Positions 48,603 through 60,307 of a stretch of DNA of 64,000 nt are shown piece by piece (positions within the stretch are counted from its first letter, which is position 1; each line of letters opens with the position of its first letter). The position numbers and the translations under genes were made by a program. The notes beneath the pieces were generated by a model. That model worked only from the letters and a program-made list of their open reading frames with translations. It did no database searches and had not been told where the DNA came from. Source of the DNA: Parasponia andersonii (taxonomy: Eukaryota; Streptophyta; Magnoliopsida; Rosales; Cannabaceae). The stretch is taken from assembly GCA_002914805.1 (NCBI GenBank), contig JXTB01000021.1:1038555-1102554 (forward strand). Reading direction: 5' to 3'.

Positions 48603-49319
48603 TTGGAGATATTTAAGAAATTGCATATTAATATCCCATTCGTAGAAGCTCTGGAGCAAATGCTCAACTACGTTAAATTTATGAAAGATATTCTATCTAA
48701 AAAGAGAAGGTTGAGAGAATTTGAGACAGTAGCTCTTACAGAGGAATGCAACACTATCCTTCTAAACAAATTACCTCCAAAGCTAAAAGATCCTAGGAGC
48801 TTTACTATCCGGTGTAGAATTGGTGAGCAATTTTTTGGGCAAGCATCATGTGATTTAGGAGCCAGTATAAACTTGATGCCACTAACCATATTTAAAAGAT
48901 TAGGTTTGGGGGAGGCAAGACCAACAACTGTCACTTTGTAGCTAGCCGATAGATCTCTTACATACCTAAGGGGAATAGTCAAGGATGTTTTGGTCAAGGT
49001 TGATAAGTTTATTTTTCTTGTAGACTTAATTGTGCTAGACATGGAGGAAAATCGAGACATTCCTTTAATTTTGGGTAGGCCATTCCTTGCCACTAAAAGA
49101 ACACTCATTGATGCACAAAAAGGAGAGCTTACCATAAGAGTACAGAATAAGGAGATAACATTCAACGTGTTCAAGGCAATGAAGTTTTCAAGTGACTCTG
49201 AAGATTGTTTTTGTATCGATATAGTTGATAGAGTAGTTGATGAAACTTATGGGAATACCACTATTGGAGACCCACTTGAAGATTCACTAATTAATTCATT
49301 TAATGTAGAAATACTATAA
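48603..49319 (+). pseudogene. Athila aspartic protease remnant
   Basis: Reads FTIRCRIGEQFFGQASCDLG, then ASINLMPLTIFKRLGLGEAR. A TAG sits where the family has Gln (TLQLADRSLTY). It continues with VKVDKFIFLVDLIVLDMEE, then PLILGRPFLATKRTLIDAQK and GELTIRVQNKEITFNVFKAM. The active-site Asp in CDLGAS is retained. Confidence 0.85.
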
Positions 49320-49556
49320 GCCAATTAGTATTTGAACTTGCTAAATGTTGTGCCTCGATTTAATAAGACTAAGCAAAAATTTGAAGTTTTAGAGCGACCA
49401 TTGGGCAATGAACCTCATACTAAGCCATCTATTGAAGAACCGCCATCTTTAGAACTAAAGCCATTACCGAGTCATTTGCGCTATGCTTTCTTAGGCAAGT
49501 CATCTACTCTTCTTATTATAATTTCAGCCGATCTTGATGACACATAGGAGGAAAAT

Positions 49557-50670
49557 TTGTTGAAAGTATTGAAAGAATACAAGAGAGCCTTGGGGTGGTC
49601 GATAGCAGACATTCAAGGTATTAGTCCATCCTTTTGTATGCATAAAATTCTGTTAGAAGATAATCACAAGGCTGCCGTGGAGCACCAACGTCGTTTAAAT
49701 CCAATTATAAAAGAAGTAGTCAAAAAGAAGATAATAAAGTGGTTAAATGTCGGGATTATTTACCCAATTTCTGATAGCTCATGGGTAATCCTGGTACAAT
49801 GTGTTCCGAAGAAGGATGGTATGACGGTGGTGGCTAACGAGAATAACGAGCTTATTCCAATAAGAACAATAACCGAGTGGATAGTTTGTATAGACTATCG
49901 AAAATTAAAAAAAAACAACTCGAAAGGATTATTTTCCATTGCCCTTTATTGATCAGATACTCGACAGATTAGCAGGACATGATTACTATTGTTTCTTGGA
50001 TAGATACTAGGGGTATAATCAGATTACCATAGCACCAGAAGATCAGGAGAAAACCTCATTTGCTTGCCCTTATGGAACTTTTGCTTTCAGAAGAATGCCC
50101 TTTGGCCTATGCAATGCTCTAGCCACCTTTCAACGATGCATGATGGCGATCTTTATCGATATGGTGGAGTAATATTTAGAGGTATTCATGGATGATTTCT
50201 CAATTTTCAGCGATTCATTTGACATGTGTCTACATAATTCAGCTCTAGTATTGAAATGTTGTGAAGACACTAATTTTGTACTAAACTGGGAAAAATGTTA
50301 TTTCATGGTCCAAAAGGGTATTGTACTTAGGCATCGGGTTTCGAGCAAAGGGATTGAAGTTGACAGAGCAAAGATAGAGACTATTGAGAAACTTCCTCCG
50401 CCCATAAATGTAAAAAGAGTTCGTAGTTTTCTTGGACATGTTAGGTTTTATAAAAGTTTTATCAGGGATTTTTCAAAGATTGCCAAACCACTGTGTAACT
50501 TACTAGAGAAAGATGAAGTCTTTAATTTTAATGAAGCATGCCTTGAAGCCTTTATCACTTTGAAGAATAAGCTAATGGCAGCTCTTGTCATTGTTGCACC
50601 AGACTGGTCTATTTCTTTTGAGCTCATGTGTGATGCAAGCGATAATACAGTTGGGGAAGTTTTAGGGTAG
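49557..50670 (+). pseudogene. Athila reverse transcriptase remnant
   Basis: The 49557-49952 frame covers LGWSIADIQGISPSFCMHKI, then DSSWVILVQCVPKKDGMTVV and WIVCIDYRKLKK. A frameshift follows: family sequence DHFPLPFIDQ and the finger/palm portion are read in other frames up to about 50170. The 50188-50670 frame starts at the catalytic box (F)MDDFSIFSDSF and runs through the thumb (VRSFLGHVRFYKSFIRDFSK) to FELMCDASD, the start of RNase H. Confidence 0.85.
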
Positions 50671-51111
50671 CACAAGGAGAAGATGTTTCATGCTATTTAT
50701 TACTCTAGATAGACATTGAACGATGCTCAACTCAACTACACGACTACTGAGAAAGAGTTGTTGGTTGTGGTATTTGCTTTTGACAAAGTTAGATCCGTAA
50801 CTGTTTACACAGATCACTCTGCAATTAAATACCTCATTGCCACAATGGACGCAAAGCCAAGGTTAATTAGGTGGATACTTCTATTACAAGAATTTGATCT
50901 TGAAATGCAAGACCGAAAAGGAACAGAAAATCAAGTGGCAAACCACCTCTCAAGATTGGAGAATGGAATGAAAAAAAGAGATACTACTCTAATCAATGAG
51001 TCTTTTCTTGATGAGCAACACTTTAGCATCGAGTGTGGTGTCCCATGGTATGCAGACTATATTAATTACCTTGTGAACAAACAGCTACCTCCAGATCTTA
51101 CATTCCAGTAG
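50620..51111 (+). pseudogene. Athila RNase H remnant
   Basis: FELMCDASDNTVGEVLG, a TAG in place of Gln, HKEKMFHAIYYSR, another TAG, then [20 protein letters not shown]. Further on are [33 protein letters not shown] and [11 protein letters not shown], all typical of Athila pol. Confidence 0.85.
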
Positions 51112-52380
51112 AAGAAAAAGTTTTTACATGAAGTGAAATACTATTTCTGTGATGAACCATTTTTATTTAAGCAATGTGCCAACCAAATTATATAGAGGTG
51201 TGTTCCAAAGAAAGAAATAGAAGACATACTCTGTCACTGTCACTCTTCTGAGTAAGGAGGTCATTTTGAAGGTGAAAGGATTGCAGCAAAAGTCCTTCAA
51301 TCAGGATTCTATTAGCCTACACTGTTTAAAGATGCCCATTATTTTGTCTCGAGGTGTGATCGGTGTCAAAGAATGGGTAATATTTCTCGTCGCCATGAAA
51401 TGCCATTGAATAGTATTTTAGAAGTGGAGATCTTTGACGTATGGGGTATAGATTTTGTGGGACCATTCATTCCATCCTTTGGTAATCTTTACATCCTAGT
51501 TCCAATAGATTATGTATCCAAATGGGTGGAAGCTGTAGCATTACCAACCAACGATTCTAAAGTGGTGATGAATTTCTTAAAGAAGAATATCTTTAATTGT
51601 TTTGGTACACCACGAGCTATCATCAGTGGTGAGGGGACACATTTTTGTAATAAGAATTTTGAAGCCCTTCTTGCTAAATATGGTATGACTCACAAGATTG
51701 CTACAGCTTAATATCTGCAGATAAGTGTGCAAGTTGAGATTTCCAACCGAGAAGTGAAGAGAATTCTTGAAAAAACAGTGTCTCCCAGCTGAAAGGATTG
51801 GTCTAGGAGGTTAGACGATGCATTCTGGGCATATAGAACTGCATATAAGACACCAATTGGTATGTCTCTGTATCGATTGGTCTTTGGGAAAGTATGTCAT
51901 CTTCTAGTGGAGTTAGAGCATCACGCGTACTGGACAATTAAGAAGATTAATTTTGATATGCAAGCTGCTGGTGTTAAACGTCTCTTGCAATTGAACGAGA
52001 TGGATGAGTTTTGACTCCAAGCTTATGAAAATGCAAAGCTATATAAGGAGAAGACGAAAAGGTGGCATGATAAGAAGATACTAGATTGTCGATTTGAACC
52101 AGGTCAACGAGTGCTCCTCTTCAATTCATGGTTGAAATTATTTCCAGGGAAGCTCAAGTCAAGATGGTTGGGACCATTTTGTGTCACCCAAGTGTTTCCA
52201 TATAGAGTTGTGGAGGTTGAAGATGAAGGGTCCAAGCGAGTTTTCAAGGTTAATGGACAATAGCTTAAGCAATATTATAGAGGAGAGTTTGATCAGGAAA
52301 AGACCTCCATTACTTTGTCCAACCCGAAGTGAAGTAACAGAGAGTCTGGCTGATGACTATAAATCAAGCGTTTCTTAGGA
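51112..52380 (+). pseudogene. Athila integrase remnant
   Basis: The HHCC finger is at 51220-51370 (ILCHCHSSE, then GGHFEGER and [10 protein letters not shown]). The core 51373-51711 reads [12 protein letters not shown] (first Asp). At the second catalytic position it reads [11 protein letters not shown] where the family has IISDGGTHFCN. The third block follows a frame change (VQVEISNREVKRILEKTV). The C-terminus includes WAYRTAYKTPIGMSL, YKEKTKRWHDKK and FPYRVVEVEDEGSKRVFKVN, ending near 52290. Confidence 0.85.
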
Positions 52381-52611
52381 GGTAACCCATGAACTTTTTC
52401 TTTTCCCTTTTGATTTTGGATTTTTAGGTTTCTTTTCTTTTGTTAAGTTTGTTTTGTTTTTGTGTGTTTCAGGTTTTTGCACAAGTTCGGAGGTCGATAT
52501 ATGAACTTCAGTGACTTAACAAAAAGTCTCCATCTCTATGTGAAAATCTGAGAGAGTTTTCTTTACCTTCTCTTTTTATTTTTAACATTGGGGACAATAT
52601 TAATTTTAAGT

Positions 52612-52624
52612 TTGGGGGTAGGAA
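52612..52624 (+). other. polypurine tract of Athila element
   Basis: TTTGGGGGTAGGAAA follows TTGGGGACAATATT, the standard context of the 3' polypurine tract in Athila-type elements. It lies about 414 bp before the point where LTR homology begins (53038). Confidence 0.6.
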
Positions 52625-53037
52625 ATTAAATTTTTGAGTTGAATTTTTTTTTTAAAAAATACAAAATACAAAAAAAAAGAGTTTAGTTTAGTTTTTTTTT
52701 CTTTAGGTTTGTTTTTATGACCTAGTTTAATGATCGAATGTCGATGATAAGAACTTGATTTAACTGAATAAGGTTCTTAGAAGAATATTGAATGTTGTTT
52801 TTGTCTGTATGTTTGATTCTGTATTAGTTTGGTTTTACTTATGATTCCTTGAAATTTTGAGCACATGAATAGTTGCATTTAATTATTTTGCTTACTTAGA
52901 GAAAGTTTATATGGATTAAGTATATTCTTTGAAATCTTATTAATAAACTCTAGAACCTGTTTGATTATCACTTGAGGCAAAATCATAGACTACATTGCAT
53001 TAGAGACATGGTTTAGTCCATCTTTATATCGTTTAAA

Positions 53038-54660
53038 TGTGTGTCCTAGAGTAATTTTAATTTAGATTTTAAGTAATTTAAGTTGTTTTATTTTATTTTG
53101 GTTTAGATTTGATTTTATTGAATTTTATGTTATTTTACTAGGATTAGATGGTTTAATTTAACTAGTTTTAGTTAATTTAATTTGAAATATATGTTTATTA
53201 GATTTACGTTTTTGATTTAATTTAATTTTGATTTGATTTAGTTTAAATAGAAAAGAAGAAAAAAAAAAGAAATTCAAATTAAAGCTTAGCCGTTGGATCA
53301 ATCAGATTAATGGTCTTGATTGGAGAGTGCACTTCACGCAAAGAGGCTGAGAGTGGGGAAAGCAACATAGGGGACATTCGGGGCCCACACATAAAAAAGT
53401 AATGGAGGATAGCTTTTGTGTCTAATCTGGTATTTCTCGGCCACGGTACAACCAAGTCTTATTCCAACGAAAAAATGCCACATCACCTAGTCAAAATTAG
53501 AGTTCTCTTCAGCTAATCATAGCCCCAGAACGTGCCAAGCTCAAAAAATGTGTCGTATCGAATAATTGCCAAAGTATCAGATTTTGAATAGAAACGTGAG
53601 GAGAAAATGAGAGAGAGAAAGAGAGTAAATAGGAAAGTGACACATCACATAACCAATCAGAGTTGAATATTGGAATCCTTGTACAACTCAAACACTCTCT
53701 TTCTTCAGCTATAAAAGGGCTACGGGACTAAAAGGAAAAACACACCATTCTAGAGAGAGAAATACAATAGTCCAAAGAGAGAAAGAGTTTAATAGAGAGA
53801 GCAATTAGAGGCCAAATTGGAAAAGGAGGCTTGCAATTATTCTCAATCATTCCTCACTCTGCTCAACCCTTGTTTGTTTGTTTTAGCTTTTCATTATATT
53901 GCAAATTTTTATTTTTAGTTCTGTTATTTTAGTTATGAACTAAATTAATTTTCTAGGATTGCAATGAGATCTCTATATGTAGTTTGAATTATGATGTTAC
54001 CTCTTTGATTTTGCAATTTTAATTTACGAATTGCTTATTCTATGTTGCTCTTAATACTTTTAAGTGCTTGATCACCACTTAAATTGATATTGGTAATTTG
54101 TATGAACTTGGAAAAAGAATTTTAGATTTAGACCTAGATAGAATAATACATGATCATGCTTATATAAATTTATGTAGGATATGAATATATCTATATAACA
54201 TGTGCAATTGTTGAAAGACCTTAGTCTTAATGAATCTTTTCTTAATCTAATTCACATAGGAATATAGTGAATTAATTAGATGAGATACTTTTACATGACT
54301 ATCGGAAGAGGCTTGTAGATACACTAGGGTTCTCGATTGACAATTCGGGTTAAATAGTAATTCAAAGAGGGTAACTAGTGATTCAAGCATACATAGAATG
54401 AAAATTATAATCCTAGGTTTATTTTCATTGGTGATTTGATAAATTATTTGCACTCTTTAGTTTTATTTTATTTATTTTCTTATTTTCTTTTAGTTTAAAT
54501 TTTTAGTTTTAAAATTTTTAAATTGATTGTTTGGATAAATTGATAACTAGTGTAGGTTAGTACTTAACAAGTTCTAGCAATTTCTTTATGGGAATGATAT
54601 CTTTATTCATCACTTTATTACTTGTTCGATATGTGTGCTTGCGTATAAAAATTTATGATG
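53038..54660 (+). repeat. 3' LTR of Athila element
   Basis: Aligns with 45299-46915. It ends ATTTATGATG where the 5' LTR ends ATTTATAACA, so the terminal CA has mutated. If the polypurine tract at 52612 is genuine, the true 3' LTR may start near 52627. Confidence 0.85.
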
Positions 54661-54923
54661 TTGTTCGAAGCCTTGAACCCGAAGCGAAGAGTGTAGTGAA
54701 TCTTGTGCTCGTTTGAGTTGATTGACATCAACCCTGCTCCTGATCTTTGTTCATTTGATGACCCATCCATGGACAACTTTCGCATAGTTTTGTCCTTAGC
54801 TGGTTCTAGCTCGGTCTCTTCTGGTAATATGTGAATTCGACTATAAAATTTGCCATAGCTTGTCTCTTGATGGTAGTCATGGGAATAAACTTTATCTCGA
54901 TCTAATTGAGTTCGATCATCCAT
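54661..54923 (-). pseudogene. Tat RNase H, 5' half (upstream of the Athila insertion)
   Basis: The minus strand reads LSMDGSSNEQRSGAGLMSIN, then HYTLRFGFKASNN, breaking at the Athila insertion. The family motif is VDGSSN...GAGL...A.RF.F.ASNNEAEYEA, completed at 45260 on the other side. Confidence 0.8.
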
Positions 54924-55329
54924 TTGAAGAGGTAACTTGATGCCACAAGCTTTTGGAGGACTTACTTCAGAGAAAAGTTAGTCTGTACATGGATAGGGTG
55001 AGCATGAAAGTATGGCCTTAGCTTTCTCGAACTCATTACCAAGACATAGGCAAGCTTCTCCGTCTATGGGTAATGTTGTTCGACTTTGAGCAGACTCTTT
55101 CTCGTATAGTAGATAGGAAATTGTACCCCATCTTTTTCTTACATTAACGTTGAACTGATCGTATGTTCTGAAACAATGAGGTATATGAAGAGCATCCTGT
55201 TATCCATAGGTTTGGAGAGCAAAAAAAGTTTACTAAGATGAAGCTTCAGCTGTTGAAAGGCCTGCTCATACTTCTCGATCCCTTGTCTCCTCACAATGCA
55301 TTAAACAGAGAAACAAACTTTTTCGTAGC

Positions 55330-56132
55330 TCATGAAATAAATCTACTAAGAGCTACCATTCTCCCAGTTAGGCTTTGTACTTCTTCGAGCGTGTGAGGTG
55401 ACTCCACATCGAGTAGTGCTTGGATTGTTTTAGGATTTGCTTTGATTCCTTGCTCGTTTACCATAAATCCCAAAAATTTTCCTAAAGCAACTCCAAAGGC
55501 ATACTTCAGGTGATTGAGCTTTATGTAATAATGCCTTAGGATTTTGAATATCTCCTCGAGGCGTCCGATATGATTAGTAGCTCTCTTCGATTTTACAAGC
55601 ATGTCATCTATGTAGACCTCTATTGATATTCCAATCTGATCAATGAACATTCTATTTACCAGTTGTTGTTAAGTTATACCAATGCTCTTCAGGCCAAAAG
55701 ACATAACCTTGTAACAATAAAGTTGTTGATCCGTTATGAATGATGTATGTTCCTCGTCTGGCCTGTATATCGTGATCTAGTTATAGCTTGAGTAAGCATC
55801 CATAAAGCTTAGTGACCAGAGGCCATATCGACGAGCTGACCAATTCAAGAGAGAGAAAAGCTATACTTGAGGCAAGCTTTGTTCAGATTAGTGAAGTTGA
55901 CACACGTTCTATACTTTCCCATGAGTTTTTTGATGAGCACTGGATTCAACAGCCAACTCGGGTAGAACAACTCCATAATAAAACTATTCTTCTCCAATTT
56001 CTCGACCTTTTCTATAAGAGCAGTATACTTTTTTGGGACAAAAACTCTCCTTTTTTGCCATACTGGCTTGAATTCTGAATCAATGTTAAGCCTGTAACTA
56101 ATGATATTTGGGTTGATCCTCGACATGTCCAC
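55330..56132 (-). pseudogene. Tat reverse transcriptase remnant
   Basis: Frame 56132-55845 encodes FKPVWQKRRVFVPKKYTALI, then LIKKLMGKYRTCVNFTNLNK. Frame 55650-55330 encodes the catalytic box VYIDDMLVKSKR (YIDD intact), then FLGFMVNEQGIKANPKTIQA. The segment between them (55651-55844) is read only with stops or frame changes (family: DMLAGHELLSFMDAYSGYNQI). Confidence 0.8.
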
Positions 56133-56592
56133 AAGGTTCCAAGCGAAGACGTCCAGGTTGTCTTTGAGGAATATTTCGAGGTTTCCCCGTAGATTGTCTT
56201 ATCGATCTTTTTGGACTTATTGCAGTTGTCCACTAGGAGTTCTGTGAGCTCCTCTATAGGTCCATTCTCTTTCTCCTCATTGATCACACGAGGATTTAGG
56301 TTTTCATCGATCGGCCCTGAACTCACGAACTGTTGCTCATGTGTCTGAACCTTCTGGACCTTTTTCTTTGCAGTACTGATAGATAGGTTATAACATTCAC
56401 GAGCTTCGTGTTGCTTGCCTCATAGAACTCTAACTCCTTCAGGGGTTAGGAACTTCATTGCTAGGTGATCATCTTTCGCTCTTGGAGAGACGATCTTCTG
56501 AGTACTATATTGAAGGCCATTGGGCAATCTAGCACGAGGAAGTTGCTCATGATAGTTGTTTGCCGAAGTCTCACTCTCATAGTAAGTGCGAG

Positions 56593-56928
56593 CTAAATCA
56601 TGCCTAAGGGCAGGATACTATCACTAGTGAAGCCATAAAATTTGGCTATGGTTGGCTTTAGGTTTTCCATCCTCAAACCTATCTTCTCAAGGGCACTCAA
56701 ATAAACGATATCAACCGAGCTCCCATTATTAATCAGGGTTTGGTGGACGAGCATGTTGCCGATCTGAACAATAACAACTAGGGGGTCATTGTGTGGATAG
56801 TGATCTTTGCGAGTGAAAATGATCAGCTCGTTCTCTTTACAAAAGCTCTTCATCGAATGTTCTTCTAGGCAGAAAACGTTCATCATTAGAGCTTCTCGAG
56901 TTTTATGAGCATCATTTTTTTGGCTCAT
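56593..56928 (-). pseudogene. Tat aspartic protease remnant
   Basis: A 111-residue frame. FTRKDHYPHNDPLVVIVQIG is followed by HQTLINNGSSVDIVYLSALE and KIGL. The catalytic site is normally (I/V)DNGSS; here the Asp codon reads Asn (INNGSS), predicted to be inactivating. Confidence 0.75.
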
Positions 56929-57075
56929 TCTTGAACTCCCTACAGCATGAGGTCTTTTAAAGATAGTTCGAATTTCTTCTCGAATAAGAATGTCACGAGC
57001 TAGGGAACTTGCTCGTTTTTCACCATCCTCTCTTCGGTCGTAGTTTCTCCTCCTTTAATATCTGATGAGGTATTC

Positions 57076-58064
57076 CTACCGGATCAATTCCTCAATCTCG
57101 TCCTTTAGGATGTGATAGTCATTGGTATTATGTATGTAATTACAGTGGAACTGATAATACTTATTTTGGTCCCTCTTTGCACTTTTTCCTTTAATAGGAG
57201 GAGGTTGTTTGTATGAGACTCTATTCTCCGTGGCCATCAAAATGCTCTTTCTACTATCGGTGAGCTCAGTATAGTAGGTAAACATGGAACATGTGGGTAC
57301 CTCTTATTTTTGCTCGAGGTTTCTTTCCATCTTTTTTCAAATAATATGCGGCCTACTTACCACTACCTTTCCTATTCTTCTTGTTTCTTTTTTTTTTTAT
57401 CAAACTTATCGCCTTTTTGATGATCCGATGATTCTTTTGTGTTTTTAACGCGCATATATTTTTCAGCACTCTGGTAGAAATCTTCCATATTGATACAATG
57501 GACTTTTAGAAGATTTCTCCAAAGAGGTGTTTAGAGGTAGACTCCTCTCATCAGGGCCATCAAAAGTCCTCCTTCCCATACCTTGGCCACTTTAGCGACT
57601 TTTTCATTGAATTTCCTCAAATAAGAACGAAGGTTCTCGTTTTCTCTTTGCTTGATATTGGCTAATGCCAACCAAGGACTAGGGCCTAAAATTGGCGGAC
57701 AAAGTCTTGGAAGAACTGCTAACAAAAGGTTATTTTTTAACCACTTTTTCGCTCCTTTTGTGAGTGTGACAGTGAAACATTGGCATCGGGCCAATGGTTG
57801 CACTTGTTTCAGATATATGAGAGTGTTGAATGAGTCTAAATAGTCGTGAGGGTTCAATTTTCCTTTGTAGGCAATGATGGTTGGCATTTTGAAGCCATTG
57901 GATAATAGGGCATCTTGAATCTCAAGTGAGAAAGGCGAGTATTCCCCTTTTACCTGATACTTCTCATGAGCAATCAAGAGGTTTAGTTCATTTCGTATAT
58001 GAGCTACTTCTTGAGTGAGTTGGTCATCAATTGGGACCGAAGCAGTTGAACTCCTGCTGGCCAT
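57076..58064 (-). pseudogene. Tat gag remnant
   Basis: Begins at ATG 58064 (MASRSSTASVPIDDQ). Reads FSLEIQDALLSNGFKMPTII, then AYKGKLNPHDYLDSF and FTVTLTKGAKKWLKNNL, with a frame change before KQRENENLRSYLRKFNEKVA, all typical of Tat gag. A downstream frame (57285-57076) carries YQFHCNYIHNTNDYHILKDE, corresponding to the CxxH...HxTxDCxxLK knuckle region. Confidence 0.8.
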
Positions 58065-58846
58065 AGTCTACGAGGTGCTCACACTTTGTTGGTTCAAGTG
58101 ATCACAAAGATCACGCCTTGTTCCTGATCTAAGTCTCTTGCTACTTGGCCAACTCTATCGAAAACACTGCATGTGGCCTGTAACTTGATAGCTTTAAGTC
58201 TTTAACCCTCTCGAGTATTTTCTCGAGGTGTTCTTTGGGGGAGATCTCTTGTTTTTATCTTCTACCTGGTCTAGTTAGCTTCCGGAGCATCTCTGTGATC
58301 ACGAACTCTTGAGAACTTGAACTCATCAAATGAGACTCCTCACGATCTTATTGTTTAGCAGGTTAATCGTGATCTCGAACATGGTCACATTGCTTAGTTG
58401 CCCACATCGTAATTTCTGGCTGCTCATTTTGAGGTTAGTTTCTAGCCAACTGCTCCAGGAGATGATGGATTGAGTTTATAGTTCCTCGCATCTCATCCAA
58501 AGTCTCTTTCTGTTAAAGTTGTTTGGCCTACAGCTAGGCTATTTTTGTTCTTCGATCGACATCATTCATGGGCTTTTTTCTAGGTCTTTTAGTTGGCTTC
58601 GCCCTGAATTGTGCCGATAATATTGCAGCTTTGGACAGTTTCTAAATGGTTTTTTATCATGGCAATAGCCTCAAATCGCATTAGTAGGTCTCTGATGCAA
58701 ATAGACTGCGATCTAGCTGCAACAACATTTCTCGTCTGGGAATTTTGGCATCTTGTCATCACCATATTTTCAAATTTGAGAAAACTAGAAAAATAATGTG
58801 TTTGGCGGGATATTTTCATTAGATGCTCTCCTTTTAGTGCCATTGT
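58065..58846 (-). other. 5' leader of minus-strand Tat element
   Basis: Between the gag ATG and the 5' LTR. The LTR-proximal end (minus strand ATGGCACTAAAAGGAGAGC) is the primer-binding-site candidate. Confidence 0.5.
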
Positions 58847-59348
58847 TGATACCAAAAGTTGGTATAACTACATAGTTATTAATTTTTTGAGAAAAGTAAA
58901 GATTAAAGAGAGAATATGAGAGAAAATGTTAAACAAAAGGATTTTAGAGTGGTTCAGTCTTTCGAACAAAATGCTTATGTCCACTATATTCGGTGTTATT
59001 TTCTCAGTATATTAGTTACAAGAGAGTTTTCAATTAGGTCCTTTTTTTACTCGTGAGCTTTATGTTTATAGCCATGAGGAGATAGGTATAGGCCAAAGGA
59101 GAGAATTCTCCTGTTATATATAGGATCTTTTCAAATATGAAAAAAGATTGCAAAAGACTACATTGAATACGAATTTGAATTCGTATTTATCTCTCTCAAG
59201 ATCTAGTAAAATCTTTATTTAAATATTCTTATTCCTAAAATCCTGAATTTAACCCCTAATATCTTGAGATTTGAATTTTGGATGGAGAAAATTTTGGGAT
59301 AAAATTCGACCTGCTATCTTTGAGCAGATGTGAATTTGATGCATAACA
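58847..59348 (-). repeat. 5' LTR of minus-strand Tat element
   Basis: 502 bp, aligned with 42458-42930; it carries about 30 bp extra near 59075-59105 compared with the other LTR. Confidence 0.85.
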
Positions 59349-59814
59349 TACTTTACAAAATTCAAAGATGAAATGAAGATTGCCACAATTATTTGAGACC
59401 CAAAAATAAAAATACCCCTAGAAAAATAACAATATTATTATTATTTCACTTTCCTTGCAATTTTAGGTAACGAGAAAGGTTTATTTATTTGTAGAAAGTT
59501 TTTGGACAATATGATAGAAAAGAATTCGTCGATGAATAAAAAATTACGATGTGTGATTACCCGTGAGGGAGATTAATTATGAGACAACAACTTATATAAG
59601 GAGTGGTTCATAAACCAACTATGATGGTTTATTATAATAAAATGCTTAAAAGACATGAGAAAAATAACAATCTATAATTCTATTAAGGTCTATGAAGTTT
59701 TTATGTCTTACTTTTTTAATATTTTGATCTTTCTCTTTCATCTCATATTCAATATTTTCATGATTTTCTTTTTATGTTATTAAAGAAGCATATGAAAACA
59801 AGGGTTAATGACAC
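59349..59814. other. AT-rich intergenic stretch
   Basis: Nothing recognised on either strand. Confidence 0.4.
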
Positions 59815-60307
59815 AAATGGTCAATGAATTATCTAACTAGTTATCTAACTATGTTCTAATTTTTGTAATTAAGTTCCTAAATTTTTTGATTCCATGCAAT
59901 TTGATTTTTATAATGTCAAATTATAACATGTTAGATTTCTGATAGAAACTACATATGAAGAGCTTGTAGCATATGAAGAGTATTTAAGAGAAAGTAAACT
60001 AAACGAAACGATTTAGAAAAAATGAAAGAAAGAATTGTTTACATTATATAGGGTTCTTGGAGTTACAAATTTGGAGGAAATATTTATGTGATTGTTCCTT
60101 TTTATGTCAAAAATTTTCAGAATACTTCTCAAATACACTTTCAGATACTACTATGTATATTTTACTTGTATTTTCTATTAGAAATTTAACAATATGTTAA
60201 ACAGTTCAAGGACAAAACTCCATAGAATTAGAAAGTTTAGGAGCTTAATTGTCAAATCAGAACTATAGGAACCAAATTGTAATAAGTTGGATAGTTTAGG
60301 GGCCCTT
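59815..60307. mobile_element. MITE-like element with long imperfect TIRs
   Basis: The left arm (from GGTCAATGAATTATCTAACT) and the right arm (inverted GGCCCCTAAACTATCCAACT) align over roughly 95 bp, including the shared AATTAAG(T/C)TCCTAAA. This is the 'remaining-stem' layout of many plant MITEs. The target-site duplication was not determined. Confidence 0.5.

Larger units (their letters stand above)
45266..54660 (+). mobile_element. Athila-lineage Ty3/gypsy retrotransposon (nested)
   Basis: Long LTRs (homologous blocks 45299-46915 and 53038-54660), a decayed tRNA-Asp-type primer site, and gag, protease, RT, RNase H and integrase of Athila type in order on the + strand. The gag IWxFPFSLRDKAKSWLNSLP-like and protease CDLGASINLMP signatures are diagnostic. 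It is inserted in the RNase H of the surrounding Tat element, with TTGTT on both sides (45261-45265 and 54661-54665). No envelope-like ORF was found after integrase. All frames are interrupted. Confidence 0.85.
42458..59348 (-). mobile_element. Tat-lineage Ty3/gypsy element, split by an Athila insertion
   Basis: LTRs at 58847-59348 (5', since the element is on the minus strand) and 42458-42930 (3') align along their length; both begin TGTTATGCAT and end GGTATCA on the minus strand. Minus-strand gag, protease, RT and RNase H run from 58064 down to 54661. The RNase H then continues at 45260, followed by integrase down to about 43740. The gag and RNase H sequences are of Tat type. No antisense ORF is present between integrase and 3' LTR. 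Target-site duplications could not be matched. Confidence 0.85.

Noticed and set aside
48668..49174. 168-codon minus-strand ORF
   Set aside because: Reverse shadow of the Athila protease region, which has clear family motifs on the + strand.
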